Notes: a model not told the origin generated them from the letters alone. A DNA stretch of 64,000 nucleotides from Phycisphaeraceae bacterium (GCA_021299385.1 JAJTGZ010000001.1:1-64000), one strand, 5' to 3'; shown: positions 10,271-18,607, counted from the first letter of the stretch. Numbers and translations are program-made.

Positions 10271-10302
10271 AAGAGGCCGCCGCGTGTGTGCGGCGGCCTC
10301 TT
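10271..10302 (-). terminator. Perfect 13-bp hairpin ending the protease pair
   Basis: AAGAGGCCGCCGC (10271-10283) pairs perfectly with GCGGCGGCCTCTT (10290-10302) around a 6-nt loop. It lies 45 bases past the stop of the minus-strand ClpP-like gene. On that strand the stem ends in CTCTTTCC, a short T-rich tail. It may also insulate thrC from read-through. Confidence 0.75.
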
Positions 10303-10347
10303 GGGGTTTGGCGATTGAGTTGGTGTTGGGTGTGAGGTTGGCCGGTG

Positions 10348-11529
10348 TTACTTGTCGGCGGCGATGCGTTTGAGCTGGCGGTCCATTTCAGCAAACCATT
10401 CGTCGGTGAGTTCCTGACCCCCGAATTCGCCCCTTTTCATGGGGAGATGGAAGCGGAAGTTGGGGTTGAGTTTGACCTGGGCCTGCAACTTTGTCAGCGC
10501 GGCCCGGCACTTGCCCACCTCGACGGTGCGCATCTCACGGTTGTTCTCGCCCCGCAGGGAGTTTGCCGCGGTGTAAGAGAGCCAGAACTGTGTGGCGAGC
10601 TCGCCGACCTGGTTGTCAATATTGTGAGCGCGGCGCATGAAATCCTGGACTTGCTTGGTGGCTTTTTCACCGACGATTTCATACTCGGTAATGTTCATCG
10701 CCTTCATGAGTTCGGGGACGTTGTCTGCGATCCCGCGGGAGAACTTGATCCTTGCCGCGTCAATGGCGTTGAGGGTGAGGACCGCGCCGTCGGGGTTGAT
10801 CAGGATTTTACCGCTGGTGGAATCCTGGAAGAGTTCAACATTGCCGAACTCGTCGATGTTGGCCGAGAGGGGTGCCTGCTCCTGCATGGAGCGCATGATT
10901 TTGGGGTCGTGCCCGCCCATCACGCTCGCGTCTTTCATGTGCTCAAGGATGCTGACAAGATCAACGCCTTTGCTGGCATCTCCACCACCTCTAAACTCAA
11001 CACAGGCACCGATGCGACCGCCGGTTTCCATATAGAACTCATCGATCACCCAGGGCCCCATCGCCGCGGCCGACATCGAGAAGTGCACCCAGGCCACGGT
11101 ACGGAACTTCGGCTCAAACTCGTTCTGCAAGGCCTCCTGAAGTCTCTTCATCTCGAGGGAGTACCCACCGCCGGAGTTAATGCGGAAGACCACAACATCG
11201 GTCTTCTCGGCCTCCAGGATCGGGATCACATCCTTCAGCGCCTTGGCGGAGATGGTGATGCCAACCATGCTGCCGACGAGGCCTTTCCATGACGGCGGGG
11301 GGCCGAAATCCAGGAACGCCACGCGGGTCGCCCGGCCTGTGATGGCGCGGTTGGCAAGCGTATCTTTTTTCTTGTCTGGTGCTTTTTCGGCCGGGTTTGC
11401 TTTGGTGTCTGCCGGTGGAGCGGCAGGGCCTGGAGCGGGCTGGCCTAGCCCGGCGGGCGCGAGCAGGAAGGCACCCGCCAGGAGTGATGCCAGGGTTGGG
11501 AAGCGGGGGGAGAGAAGCGGGCAGTTCAT
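10348..11529 (-). CDS. Exported ClpP-class serine protease-like protein (NfeD/S49 type)
   Basis: A 393-residue protein with a signal peptide (residues about 8-30, LASLLAGAFLLAPAGLGQ), a Pro/Ala/Lys linker and a crotonase/ClpP-fold domain. VVVFRINSGGGYSLEM matches the oxyanion glycine strand of NfeD/SppA peptidases. FSMSAAAMGPWVIDEFYM keeps a serine (about residue 148) in the place of the SAG nucleophile, and GGRIGACVEF matches the dimer strand of NfeD-type peptidases. The C-terminal half is helical and not recognised. Family peptidases cut hydrophobic or membrane-linked substrates in the envelope. The start is ATG 11527-11529. It is encoded after, and probably cotranscribed with, the paralogue at 11668-12978 (138-base gap). 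Confidence 0.7.
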   Translation of the reverse strand: MNCPLLSPRFPTLASLLAGAFLLAPAGLGQPAPGPAAPPADTKANPAEKAPDKKKDTLANRAITGRATRVAFLDFGPPPSWKGLVGSMVGITISAKALKDVIPILEAEKTDVVVFRINSGGGYSLEMKRLQEALQNEFEPKFRTVAWVHFSMSAAAMGPWVIDEFYMETGGRIGACVEFRGGGDASKGVDLVSILEHMKDASVMGGHDPKIMRSMQEQAPLSANIDEFGNVELFQDSTSGKILINPDGAVLTLNAIDAARIKFSRGIADNVPELMKAMNITEYEIVGEKATKQVQDFMRRAHNIDNQVGELATQFWLSYTAANSLRGENNREMRTVEVGKCRAALTKLQAQVKLNPNFRFHLPMKRGEFGGQELTDEWFAEMDRQLKRIAADK

Positions 11530-11667
11530 GTGGAGACTCCGGCGAGGGATGTGGTTTGCCATACGCTAGAACGTTGGTTGGTTTATGGTGTTTGATGCGG
11601 GCACGATCTATGGGAGCTGGTGCGGGGGTATGAAACTAAGTGTGGCATCCGGAACTTGCGGGCCGAT

Positions 11668-12978
11668 CTACCGTTTATCGTCCCGGTCAAGGCGGATTTC
11701 CTGGTCGATCCGTACGATCTCTTGACGGAGCCGGTCGGCCATTCCGTCGGGAGACCCAAAGCTCCGTGTGGCCAAGGTAATTTCAGAGTTTCGGAGCAGC
11801 AGATCGATCATTTTCTGGACAATGCGCTTGCGTTTCATTCTCGACTGGTTGCGCTGCTCAGAGTTCTCACCTTCCAGACGCCATTCCCTCAGATCTCGCT
11901 GCAGGTCCTCGAATGTCGGGAGAACCTTGTCAACCTGCGCGGTCCATTCGGCCAGGATTCGCTCTGATCGCCGACCATAGACCTTGTAGGCACGCTCGAC
12001 CCCGAGCAGGAAGGCTAGGTCGTCTAGGGTCGGGGCTTCGCCGTCGATAAAACCGATCCGCTTGGCAACATCGGTTGTCAGGCTGAGCACGTCGTTACCT
12101 GTGCCGCGCACGACTTCTTCAGCCGTGTTAGCGCGCCCGGCTCTCGGGTCCCCGTCGTCGGTTAGGATGGTGTCGCCGGACATATCTTCGTGGAACTCGG
12201 GCTTGCCACCGACCATGGTGTAACTGAGCACATAATCCTCCCGGCACATGGCGCGGACCACGCGGTAATCATGCCCACCCTTGTTGGCGAGGCCCTCGGC
12301 CTGCGCAAGGTAGTTGCCACGCCACTTCTGACGGACAACCTCGTCGGCGTCGCCGTCGGTGTACATGAGATCTAAATACCCGCAATCACCCATCCTGGCC
12401 TTGGGGGTGAAGTAGATTTCACGCGTAACCAAGGGGAGGAAGGCAGCTGGGCCGGTTGCTTTTTTAACCCACGAAACGATCCTGGGCTTCTTGACCCAGG
12501 ATGGATCGTCCCGGATGCGGTCGATCAGTTCGGTCGCAACCCCTTGGATGTTGCTTAGGCGGTAGAACGCCTCGTACAGCATGATGGGACGACCGTCGGG
12601 ACTGGGGCGAAAGGCTGAATCGATATCAAGGATGATGATGTCGGCCTTGACACGCTTGGCATCTTCGAGGATCCTGCGCAGCGGTGTTGCGGTGAAGTCC
12701 GTGCCCACCTCGCCGCGCACCTTGATCAGGTAGACGACCGCGGCGTTCGGGTCGCTCTGGTTGGTGCCCATGTTGTCGAAGGGGAGGTCCATCTTGTTGA
12801 CCTTCGCGCCGGTTGCCGGGGTTTCGGGCTTGGATTCGGGTGCGTCCGGTGCCTTGTCCGGTGCTGGTGCTTGGGCCAGCGTGGCCGACATCGGGGCCAA
12901 TGTCGCAAGGGCGAGTGCCAGCAGCATCGGTGCGGCCAGGAGCGGGCGGATGGGCGAGTTGTTCTTGGTGGTGTTCAT
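11668..12978 (-). CDS. Exported ClpP-class paralogue lacking the catalytic serine
   Basis: A 436-residue protein with a signal peptide (PMLLALALATLAPMSATLAQA) and a ClpP/crotonase-like domain clearly related to its downstream neighbour: VVYLIKVRGEVGTDFTATP, then KADIIILDIDS, then RIVSWVKKATGPAAFLPLV, then ARMGDCGYLDL. Where active S49/NfeD enzymes have Ser-Ala-Gly, this protein has Ala-Thr-Gly-Pro-Ala, so the nucleophile is missing and it is probably not a peptidase. It may be a scaffold or regulator of the neighbouring one, which is inference. The C-terminal ~130 residues are charged helices (RSERILAEWTAQVDK and the arginine-rich stretch after it). It is first of the two-gene unit, ending in the 13-bp hairpin at 10271. 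Confidence 0.65.
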   Translation of the reverse strand: MNTTKNNSPIRPLLAAPMLLALALATLAPMSATLAQAPAPDKAPDAPESKPETPATGAKVNKMDLPFDNMGTNQSDPNAAVVYLIKVRGEVGTDFTATPLRRILEDAKRVKADIIILDIDSAFRPSPDGRPIMLYEAFYRLSNIQGVATELIDRIRDDPSWVKKPRIVSWVKKATGPAAFLPLVTREIYFTPKARMGDCGYLDLMYTDGDADEVVRQKWRGNYLAQAEGLANKGGHDYRVVRAMCREDYVLSYTMVGGKPEFHEDMSGDTILTDDGDPRAGRANTAEEVVRGTGNDVLSLTTDVAKRIGFIDGEAPTLDDLAFLLGVERAYKVYGRRSERILAEWTAQVDKVLPTFEDLQRDLREWRLEGENSEQRNQSRMKRKRIVQKMIDLLLRNSEITLATRSFGSPDGMADRLRQEIVRIDQEIRLDRDDKR

Positions 12979-13161
12979 GGTTTGCTCGCGTATGGATTGC
13001 AGTGCGGTCGTCGTCGGTGCTCGGAACAGAAGCGTGCGGCACATGATGCTTGCCCGCACCCAAGATCAGGGCCCGGCGTCTGACTGCTTTGGACGCACAA
13101 ACCCCCGATCGGTTCCGTTTTACGGGCCTCCGTCGCTCAGGTTCGTTGATCTGAAATCTGT

Positions 13162-14451
13162 TTATATTTTGTTTGGTTTGGTTTGGGGTGTTGCTGGCCG
13201 GCCTTCTAGTTGGGCGTCGTAGGCGGCGTCGAGGATTTGCTTGAACTGAGGCCCCGGCTTGTGCCCTTGGGCGATGAGTTGGTCCCCCGTCAGCAGGGGT
13301 GGGGGTGCCAGGCCGGGGGGCTGGTGCGCAAGATGCTGGATTTGCCCTTCGATCCGGGCGGCCAGGGGCGGGTTGAGGGTGCGCAGGGCCAGGATCGCTC
13401 CGACGAATCCTGGGCGCACGGCGGCCCGTTTTCGCCCGGCTAGACCGAGCTTTTCCCACTGCTGCTGCAAGAGGGCCGTGCAGGTCAGGACCGCGTCGAG
13501 CATCTCCGCCTCGTCGTTGGTAAGGCAGAGGGAGGCGCGTGTGCGTGCGGCCAGGCGCGGATCGGGTTGGGCCTGGCGGTCAAGGAGCCACGCGGCCAGT
13601 GGTGCCGCGATGGTTGCGCCGGGCCAGAGCATGGGTGGGAGGCCGGCGAGGGCGGGTGAGAGTTGTCGGGCGCGGCCGGGGTCGGGTTGGTCTGGATCGG
13701 GTTGGTCTGGGTCGGGTGTGGTGGAGGGTGGTTGGGCATCGGTGCCGAGGGTTGGCTTGTCGAGGTGGAGCCAGGTGAGCAAGGCCGCTGCGATTGCGCG
13801 TGTGGGGTGCAGGAGCACGCGCCTGAGTTCGTCTCCGATGCGTTCGCGTGAGACGCCTGCGAGTTCGCTGGCGTGTGTGCGGATCGCTCGGGCGGTGGCC
13901 GGGTCGATCGCCAGGGCCATGCGGGCGGCAAAGCGCACGGCCCGTAAGGCCCGCAGGTGGTCCTCGGCGAGGCGGTCGTCGGGGTTGCCGACGGCGCGGA
14001 GGAGGCGGTTTTCGAGGTCTGCCTGCCCGTTGACGTAATCGATGATGGAGCCGTCAACCAGGGGGTTTGGGCCTGGTTTGAGGGGGTCGAGGAAGAGGGC
14101 GTTGATGGTGAAGTCGCGGCGTTGTGCGTCGGCCTTGGCGTCGGCGAAGTGGACGGAGTCTGGCCGGCGTTTGTCGGAGTAAGGCCCCTCGGTGCGGAAG
14201 GTGGCGACCTCGACATGCGATTTGATGGGTTCCTTGGTGAGGGTGTTGACGGCGTTGATGGGGACGAGGACGACGCCGAAGCTGGCCCCAACGTGGTGCG
14301 TGCCGGGGAAGGTGTTGCGGACCTGATTGGGTGTGGCGCTGGTGGCGATGTCAAAGTCGGTCGGGTGCAGGCCCAGGAGCTCGTCGCGGACGCACCCGCC
14401 GGCGAAATAGGCCTCGAAGCCCTGCTTGCGCAAGGCGGCGACGATGCGCAC
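13162..14451 (-). CDS. cca: CCA-adding enzyme / poly(A) polymerase family nucleotidyltransferase
   Basis: A 429-residue class II nucleotidyltransferase. AYFAGGCVRDELLG is the nucleotide-binding loop, DFDIATSATP holds the two catalytic aspartates, and QRRDFTINALFLDP is the conserved RRDxTINA motif. ENRLLRAVGNPDDRLAEDHLR and ALRAVRFAARM match the neck/body helices. The enzyme adds or repairs the 3' CCA of tRNA; the same family includes poly(A) polymerase, and the two are hard to separate by eye. The start used is GTG 14449-14451, since no in-frame ATG precedes it. The C-terminal half is Pro/Asp-rich with a run of PDQPDPDQPDP. It is divergent from the permease gene. Confidence 0.82.
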   Translation of the reverse strand: MRIVAALRKQGFEAYFAGGCVRDELLGLHPTDFDIATSATPNQVRNTFPGTHHVGASFGVVLVPINAVNTLTKEPIKSHVEVATFRTEGPYSDKRRPDSVHFADAKADAQRRDFTINALFLDPLKPGPNPLVDGSIIDYVNGQADLENRLLRAVGNPDDRLAEDHLRALRAVRFAARMALAIDPATARAIRTHASELAGVSRERIGDELRRVLLHPTRAIAAALLTWLHLDKPTLGTDAQPPSTTPDPDQPDPDQPDPGRARQLSPALAGLPPMLWPGATIAAPLAAWLLDRQAQPDPRLAARTRASLCLTNDEAEMLDAVLTCTALLQQQWEKLGLAGRKRAAVRPGFVGAILALRTLNPPLAARIEGQIQHLAHQPPGLAPPPLLTGDQLIAQGHKPGPQFKQILDAAYDAQLEGRPATPQTKPNKI

Positions 14452-14630
14452 GGCGGCAGCGCGGGCGGCGGCGTGATCGGTCGCGTTGGAGGGTGAAGGG
14501 TGCAGGGTTAGTCGGTCTTTGTTAGTAAGGTGTGGTCAGGGGTGTGTCTGGGATTATTGTCGTGCTTGGGTGGGCGGTACACTGTGGGTACCTCCGGGCC
14601 TGTGGTTGGTTGTCGGGTGTTGGGGGCACT

Positions 14631-16544
14631 ATGGCCGGGATTGTTACAGGTGCAAAGCGGCCGAGGAACCTTTCGCACTGGCATGCCGGGCCATTGTTGT
14701 TTGGGGATTGGGGTACGAGCCGTCTGTATGTGCTGGGGTTGGCGGCGGTGGGGTTGGGGCTGGCCGCGCCGTACTACTTGCTTGCGTTGTCGGTGCTCAT
14801 GGTGCTGGTGGCGTGGGCGTACACGATTGTTTGCCGATCTTTTCAGGATGGTGGGGGTGTGTATTCGGCGGCGAGGCAGTTGTCCCCTTTGTTGTCGGTC
14901 ATCGGGGCGACGCTGTTGCTGGCCGACTACATCGTTACCGCGTCGCTGTCGCTGGTGGAGGCGTTTGCGTATTTTGGGGTGCCCGGTGGGAACAAGTGGT
15001 TGATCGTCGGTTTGTGCGGGGGGACGGTTGCGGTGCTGGGGTTGATTAATTGGTTTGGGGCACGGTCGGCGGGGGAGCTGGCCAAGTGGATCGCGGTTGC
15101 GTCGATTGCGTTGTCGGCGGTGGTTGCGGTGTTGGTGCTGCCTTGGGTGCCCGAGGGGTTGCGCTTGATGCGGATGGACAACGACCCGATGCTGACGCGG
15201 TGGGTGCATTTTACGGGGATCATCCTTGCGTTGTCGGGTGTTGAGGCCGTGGCGAACATGACGGGGATCATGAAGGAGCCGGTGCCCAGGACGGCGAACA
15301 AGACGATCTGGCCCGTGCTGGGCGAGGTGGCGGTGCTGAACCTGGTCTTTGGGGTGGCACTGCTTGGTCTGGTGGGGTTGAGTGCGGCGAACCTGCCCGT
15401 GATGGCCGGGGGGGACGCGGTTGGATCCATTGGGTGGGAAAGGGACGAGATCAAGACGCACGCGATGAAGGTGCTGGCGATCGAGGGTGGTCAGCACTGG
15501 TTCGGGCAGACGGCGGGGTTTGTCTTCGGGAAGGCGACGGCGATTGTCTTTGGGCTGCTGTTGATCTCGGCGGCGAACACGGTAATCGGGGGTATGGTCA
15601 GCGTGATGTATGCGTTGGGGCGCGACGACGAGTTGCCCAAGGGGCTGACGGGGCTGAACTATTCGGGGATGCCCAAGTGGCCGTTGCTTGTTGCGTGCGT
15701 TGCGCCGGTGGTGCTGCTTTGTTTCTACTACGAACTTGAGCCGCTCAGCCACCTGTACGCGATTGGGGTAACGGGTGCGATAGCGTTGAACCTGTCGTGC
15801 TGCGCGGTCAACCGGCGCTTGGTGGTAACGCGGTGGGAGCGTGCGGGGCTGTGGTGCGTAGCGGGGATCATCTCGGCGGTGTTTTTGACAATCGCGGCGA
15901 CGAAGCACGAGGCGGCGATCTTCTGCGGGGGGTTGATCGTGATCGTGCTGTGCATCCGGCTGGGGGTCAAGCACGTGCAGGCGCGGAAGGCGGCGCGGGC
16001 GTTGCCCGAGCCTGAGATCGGTTGGCTGGCCGAGTTGCAGCGGACGCCGCTGGAGATTGATGCGGGCAAGCCGAGGGTGATGCTGGCGGCGCGTGGGCGG
16101 TATCAGGCGGAGTTTGCGGTGGACATGGCGCGGCGTCGTGGGGCGACGCTGTTTGCGATCTATGTGCGGACGCTGCGGATCGTGAGCGTGGGTGCGGGCG
16201 CGGTGCCGAGGATCGAGGAGGATGCGGGTGCGCAGGAGGCGTTGGGTACGGTGGCGGTGCTGGCGAGGCAGTACCGGGTGCCGTTTGTGCCGATCTATGT
16301 CATCAGCCCGGACATTGCCGAGGACATTGTCGATTACACGGTAACGTTCGGTTGCGACACGCTGATCATGGGCAAGAGCCGGCGGTCGAGCATGGCGCGG
16401 TCGCTGGAGGGGGATGTTGTCGGGAAGATCGCGGCGTTGCTGCCTGAGGGGGTTTCGCTGATCACTCGGGATGCCAGCCCGCACCCGATGGGTCCGGTGC
16501 CGGGGTCGGAGGTGGTGGTCAAGGGTGGTGGGGAAAGGTTCTGA
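14631..16544 (+). CDS. APC-type amino acid permease with C-terminal universal stress domain
   Basis: A 637-residue membrane protein. Residues about 15-450 give roughly twelve hydrophobic helices with APC permease features: GDWGTSRLYVLGLAAVG in helix 1, FQDGGGVYSAARQLSP around helix 2-3, and ALSGVEAVANMTGIMKEPVP in the helix 6 region. Residues about 480-620 are soluble and look like a USP/UspA fold: KPRVMLAARGRYQAEFAVD, then CDTLIMGKSRRSSMARSLEG, the latter close to the nucleotide-binding GxxGxxxxxxxxGS loop. It probably imports amino acids across the inner membrane, gated by nucleotide or stress through the tail. The start at ATG 14631 follows a GGGG stretch; GTG 14532 upstream is an alternative. 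It ends 182 bases before dapF, converging. Confidence 0.8.
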   Translation: MAGIVTGAKRPRNLSHWHAGPLLFGDWGTSRLYVLGLAAVGLGLAAPYYLLALSVLMVLVAWAYTIVCRSFQDGGGVYSAARQLSPLLSVIGATLLLADYIVTASLSLVEAFAYFGVPGGNKWLIVGLCGGTVAVLGLINWFGARSAGELAKWIAVASIALSAVVAVLVLPWVPEGLRLMRMDNDPMLTRWVHFTGIILALSGVEAVANMTGIMKEPVPRTANKTIWPVLGEVAVLNLVFGVALLGLVGLSAANLPVMAGGDAVGSIGWERDEIKTHAMKVLAIEGGQHWFGQTAGFVFGKATAIVFGLLLISAANTVIGGMVSVMYALGRDDELPKGLTGLNYSGMPKWPLLVACVAPVVLLCFYYELEPLSHLYAIGVTGAIALNLSCCAVNRRLVVTRWERAGLWCVAGIISAVFLTIAATKHEAAIFCGGLIVIVLCIRLGVKHVQARKAARALPEPEIGWLAELQRTPLEIDAGKPRVMLAARGRYQAEFAVDMARRRGATLFAIYVRTLRIVSVGAGAVPRIEEDAGAQEALGTVAVLARQYRVPFVPIYVISPDIAEDIVDYTVTFGCDTLIMGKSRRSSMARSLEGDVVGKIAALLPEGVSLITRDASPHPMGPVPGSEVVVKGGGERF

Positions 16545-16679
16545 TTTGGTGGCACGGATAAATGGTGGCAGGGATTTCAAGCCCGTGCGGTAGGTAGAGC
16601 TACTCCACCACAAGGACGCCGGGCTACAGAGCAAAGCGGGGATGATGCAGGAAGCGGAGACTCTCTTGGGGGAGGGGTT

Positions 16680-16776
16680 ATGGGTAGATCGGCTCTCCGA
16701 GCTGAGCCTCTTTGTCCTGGCTGGTCTATTTGCTAGAGCCAACCCCACCCCTGCCCCTCCCCTGCGGGGAGGGGTT
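16680..16776. repeat. Composite repeat, copy 1 (palindrome plus C/G-rich element copy 2)
   Basis: 16680-16707 carries ATGGGTAGATCGGCTCTCCG followed by AGCTGAGC, a near-palindrome. After an unrelated spacer, CCAACCCCACCCCTGCCCCT begins at 16739 and ends in GGGGAGGGGTT at 16776. The distance from the first base to CCAACCCC is 59, the same as in the copy at 42500-42599. The second half is read as the C-terminus of DapF. Confidence 0.75.
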
Positions 16777-17661
16777 GATTGGGAGTGTGCCGCAGAAGGA
16801 TTCGACGGCTGGGCCTGTCATCAGCACGTTGTTGCTGCGCTGATCCCACTTGATGGCGAGCCTGCCGCCCGGCAGGTCGATGCGTGCGGCACGGCCGAGG
16901 TGGTCGGTGAGGACGCCGGCGACGAGGACGGCACACGCGCCGCTGCCACAGGCCTGGGTGGGGCCTGAGCCGCGTTCCCAGGTGTGCATCGCGGCATGGT
17001 TGCGTGCGAGCGCGAAGACGAAGTGGGCGTTGACACGCTGGGGGAAGGCGGGGTGGTTCTCGATCCGCGGGCCGAGGGTGTGCAGGAGGTTGTCGATGCC
17101 GGCGAGGTTGGCCTTGGTGGGCTCGACGAAGATGACCGCGTGGGGGTTGCCCATGCCGACGAAGGTGGCAGGGAAGGTGAAAGCGTCGATGGTCAGGGTG
17201 CTTGTGTAAGGGTGATCGGTGGGTGTGGTATTGCGGGCGTTGACGGGGATGTCTTTGAGCGTGAGTGTGGGTGGGCCCATGTTGACCGTTGCGCTGGTGA
17301 GTTTGCCGTTGGTGGTTTTGTAGTGGATCGAGAGTGTGCCTGCGCCGGTCTGGATGAGGATGGGGTTGGGGGTGATGGCGAGGTGGTCGTGGGCGAGTTT
17401 GGCGACGCAGCGGACGCCGTTGCCACACATGGGGGATTCTGAGCCGTCGGCGTTGAACATGCGCATGCGTGCGTGGGCGTGGGAGTCGGGCGTGGGTTTG
17501 CACAGGAGGATGAGGCCGTCGCTGCCGATGCCTGTGTGGCGGTTGCTGACTTGGCGTGCGAGTTTGGGGAGGTTGAGTGTGCGTTCCAGTGAGGGCGTGG
17601 TGATGGCGTCGAGGTAGACGTAGTCGTTGCCGAGGCCGTGGAGTTTGTAAAATGGGAGCAT
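16726..17661 (-). CDS. dapF: Diaminopimelate epimerase
   Basis: A 311-residue enzyme that converts LL- to meso-diaminopimelate for lysine and peptidoglycan. The two catalytic cysteines lie in ESPMCGNGVRCVAK and TQACGSGACAVLV. FYKLHGLGNDYVYLD is the standard N-terminus and supports the start at ATG 17659-17661. The family is usually about 275 residues; the excess is partly at the C-terminus, where the last ~16 residues (INPSPQGRGRGGVG and on) are translated from a dispersed C/G-rich repeat. It lies directly after the flavin-reductase frame, which has no stop of its own and runs 469 bases into dapF in another frame. The enzyme assignment is secure. Confidence 0.93.
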   Translation of the reverse strand: MLPFYKLHGLGNDYVYLDAITTPSLERTLNLPKLARQVSNRHTGIGSDGLILLCKPTPDSHAHARMRMFNADGSESPMCGNGVRCVAKLAHDHLAITPNPILIQTGAGTLSIHYKTTNGKLTSATVNMGPPTLTLKDIPVNARNTTPTDHPYTSTLTIDAFTFPATFVGMGNPHAVIFVEPTKANLAGIDNLLHTLGPRIENHPAFPQRVNAHFVFALARNHAAMHTWERGSGPTQACGSGACAVLVAGVLTDHLGRAARIDLPGGRLAIKWDQRSNNVLMTGPAVESFCGTLPINPSPQGRGRGGVGSSK

Positions 17662-18263
17662 GGGGGAGCGAGAGTAGTGATGAGCGATGAGCGACGAGCG
17701 ATGAGCGATGAGAGGGTGGCTGGGTCGAGGTGGAGGCGTTCGTTGATGGCGGCGTCGTCGATATAGACGTGGACGACCTGGCCGAGGACGATGTTGCCCC
17801 CGGCGGGCTGGCCTGGGTTGGTGCGGATGACCTGGAGGGTCTGGCACTCGAAGGCGACGGGTGAGATTGCGACGCGCGGCGGTTTGACGACAACGCTCGG
17901 AGCCGGCTTGAGTGAGGCGAGGTCAAACTCGGACTCATCCGGTGGGAGGGGTGCCGAGCAGGCGGACATCTGTCTGCCGAGCGCGTGCGGGACGACGTTG
18001 ACAACGAACTGCCCGGTGCCACCCTCGGCGGTGGGCTTGGCGTTTCGGAGGGTGTCCTTCTCGCGCCCGTCGTCGTGCAGGGCGGGGCAGAACAGCAGGG
18101 TCATCGGGTTGCTGCCGACGCCGGCGAAGAAGGAGAAGGGGGCCAGGTTGGTCTGGCCGGCGGGGGAGATCGTCGAGACAAAGGCGATGGGGCGCGGGAG
18201 GATGGCACCGATGAGGAGTTTGTAACGGTCGGCTTGGGAAAGGGCCAGTGGGTCAAGGTGCAT
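17193..18263 (-). CDS. Flavin reductase-like domain protein, 3' end disrupted
   Basis: Residues 1 to about 183 match the flavin-reductase-like/flavoredoxin family: RYKLLIGAILPRPIAFVST at the N-terminus, TNLAPFSFFAGVGSNPMTLL, then KDTLRNAKPTAEGGTGQFVV, and IVLGQVVHVYIDDAAIN near the end. Such proteins bind FMN as dimers in the cytoplasm; the partner is unknown. The usual closing segment (Arg-Leu-Gly-Gly-x-Tyr type) is missing. Residues about 184-195 come from a 7-bp repeat array (17679-17713), and the remaining ~160 residues are out-of-frame dapF sequence, low complexity and surely not native. So the real domain ends near 17700 without a stop codon. Adding one 7-bp unit would fuse it in frame with dapF. 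Confidence 0.75.
   Translation of the reverse strand: MHLDPLALSQADRYKLLIGAILPRPIAFVSTISPAGQTNLAPFSFFAGVGSNPMTLLFCPALHDDGREKDTLRNAKPTAEGGTGQFVVNVVPHALGRQMSACSAPLPPDESEFDLASLKPAPSVVVKPPRVAISPVAFECQTLQVIRTNPGQPAGGNIVLGQVVHVYIDDAAINERLHLDPATLSSLIARRSSLITTLAPPCSHFTNSTASATTTSTSTPSPRPHWNAHSTSPNSHAKSATATQASAATASSSCANPRPTPTPTHACACSTPTAQNPPCVATASAASPNSPTTTSPSPPTPSSSRPAQAHSRSTTKPPTANSPAQRSTWAHPHSRSKTSPSTPAIPHPPITLTQAP
17679..17713. repeat. Heptanucleotide array, five 7-bp units
   Basis: Five units: GATGAGC, GATGAGC, GACGAGC, GATGAGC, GATGAGA. It lies at the join between the flavin reductase domain and the dapF start, 18 bases upstream of the dapF ATG. The unit is close to the GATGAGG unit at 2233. Confidence 0.85.
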
Positions 18264-18285
18264 GCCGGATTGTTGGCTGGGGATT

Positions 18286-18599
18286 ACTCAGAGGACGGAG
18301 GTACAGAGAAGAAGATGCGGAGTGGTGCAGGGGAAGATTTACTCAAGAGATGCAGGACGAGCTTTACTCCAGAGGCCCAGAGGGCCCAGAGATGATTCAT
18401 TTGGGGCAAATGCATAGAGGTCAAGATGCAGAGCAGAGAGTTGGCCGTGAGCGAGTTCAGTACAGAACTATTCACATCTACACCAACTCTTCCTGCATAT
18501 TCCAAATTCTCAACCTCTGTATCTTCTTCTCTGTACCTCTGTCCTCTGAGTGATGCCTCTTAGTCTTCTTCTCTGGGCCCTTTGGGCCTCTGGAGTAAA
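18286..18599. repeat. Two interleaved long inverted repeats
   Basis: The 344-bp gap between two minus-strand genes holds no supported gene. Repeat 1: 31 bases at 18286-18316 (ACTCAGAGGAC then GGAGGTACAGAGAAGAAGAT) recur inverted at 18521-18551 with one mismatch. Repeat 2: 30 bases at 18363-18392 (TTTACTCCAGAGGCCC and on) recur inverted at 18570-18599 with one mismatch. The order is 1-left, 2-left, 1-right, 2-right, so the pairings cross. The DNA is less GC-rich than its surroundings. Short open frames here are unconvincing. Confidence 0.85.
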
Positions 18600-18607
18600 A
18601 CTTCTCT

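Noticed and set aside
16560-16625. A tRNA-like hairpin sequence after the permease gene
   Set aside because: No anticodon stem or acceptor pairing could be drawn.
14508-16748. A 746-residue minus-strand frame opposite the permease
   Set aside because: Arg/His/Pro-rich shadow of a clear membrane protein.
18248-18553. A 101-residue frame within the inverted-repeat region
   Set aside because: Its ends are made of the repeat arms, no ribosome-binding site, and no protein-like pattern.
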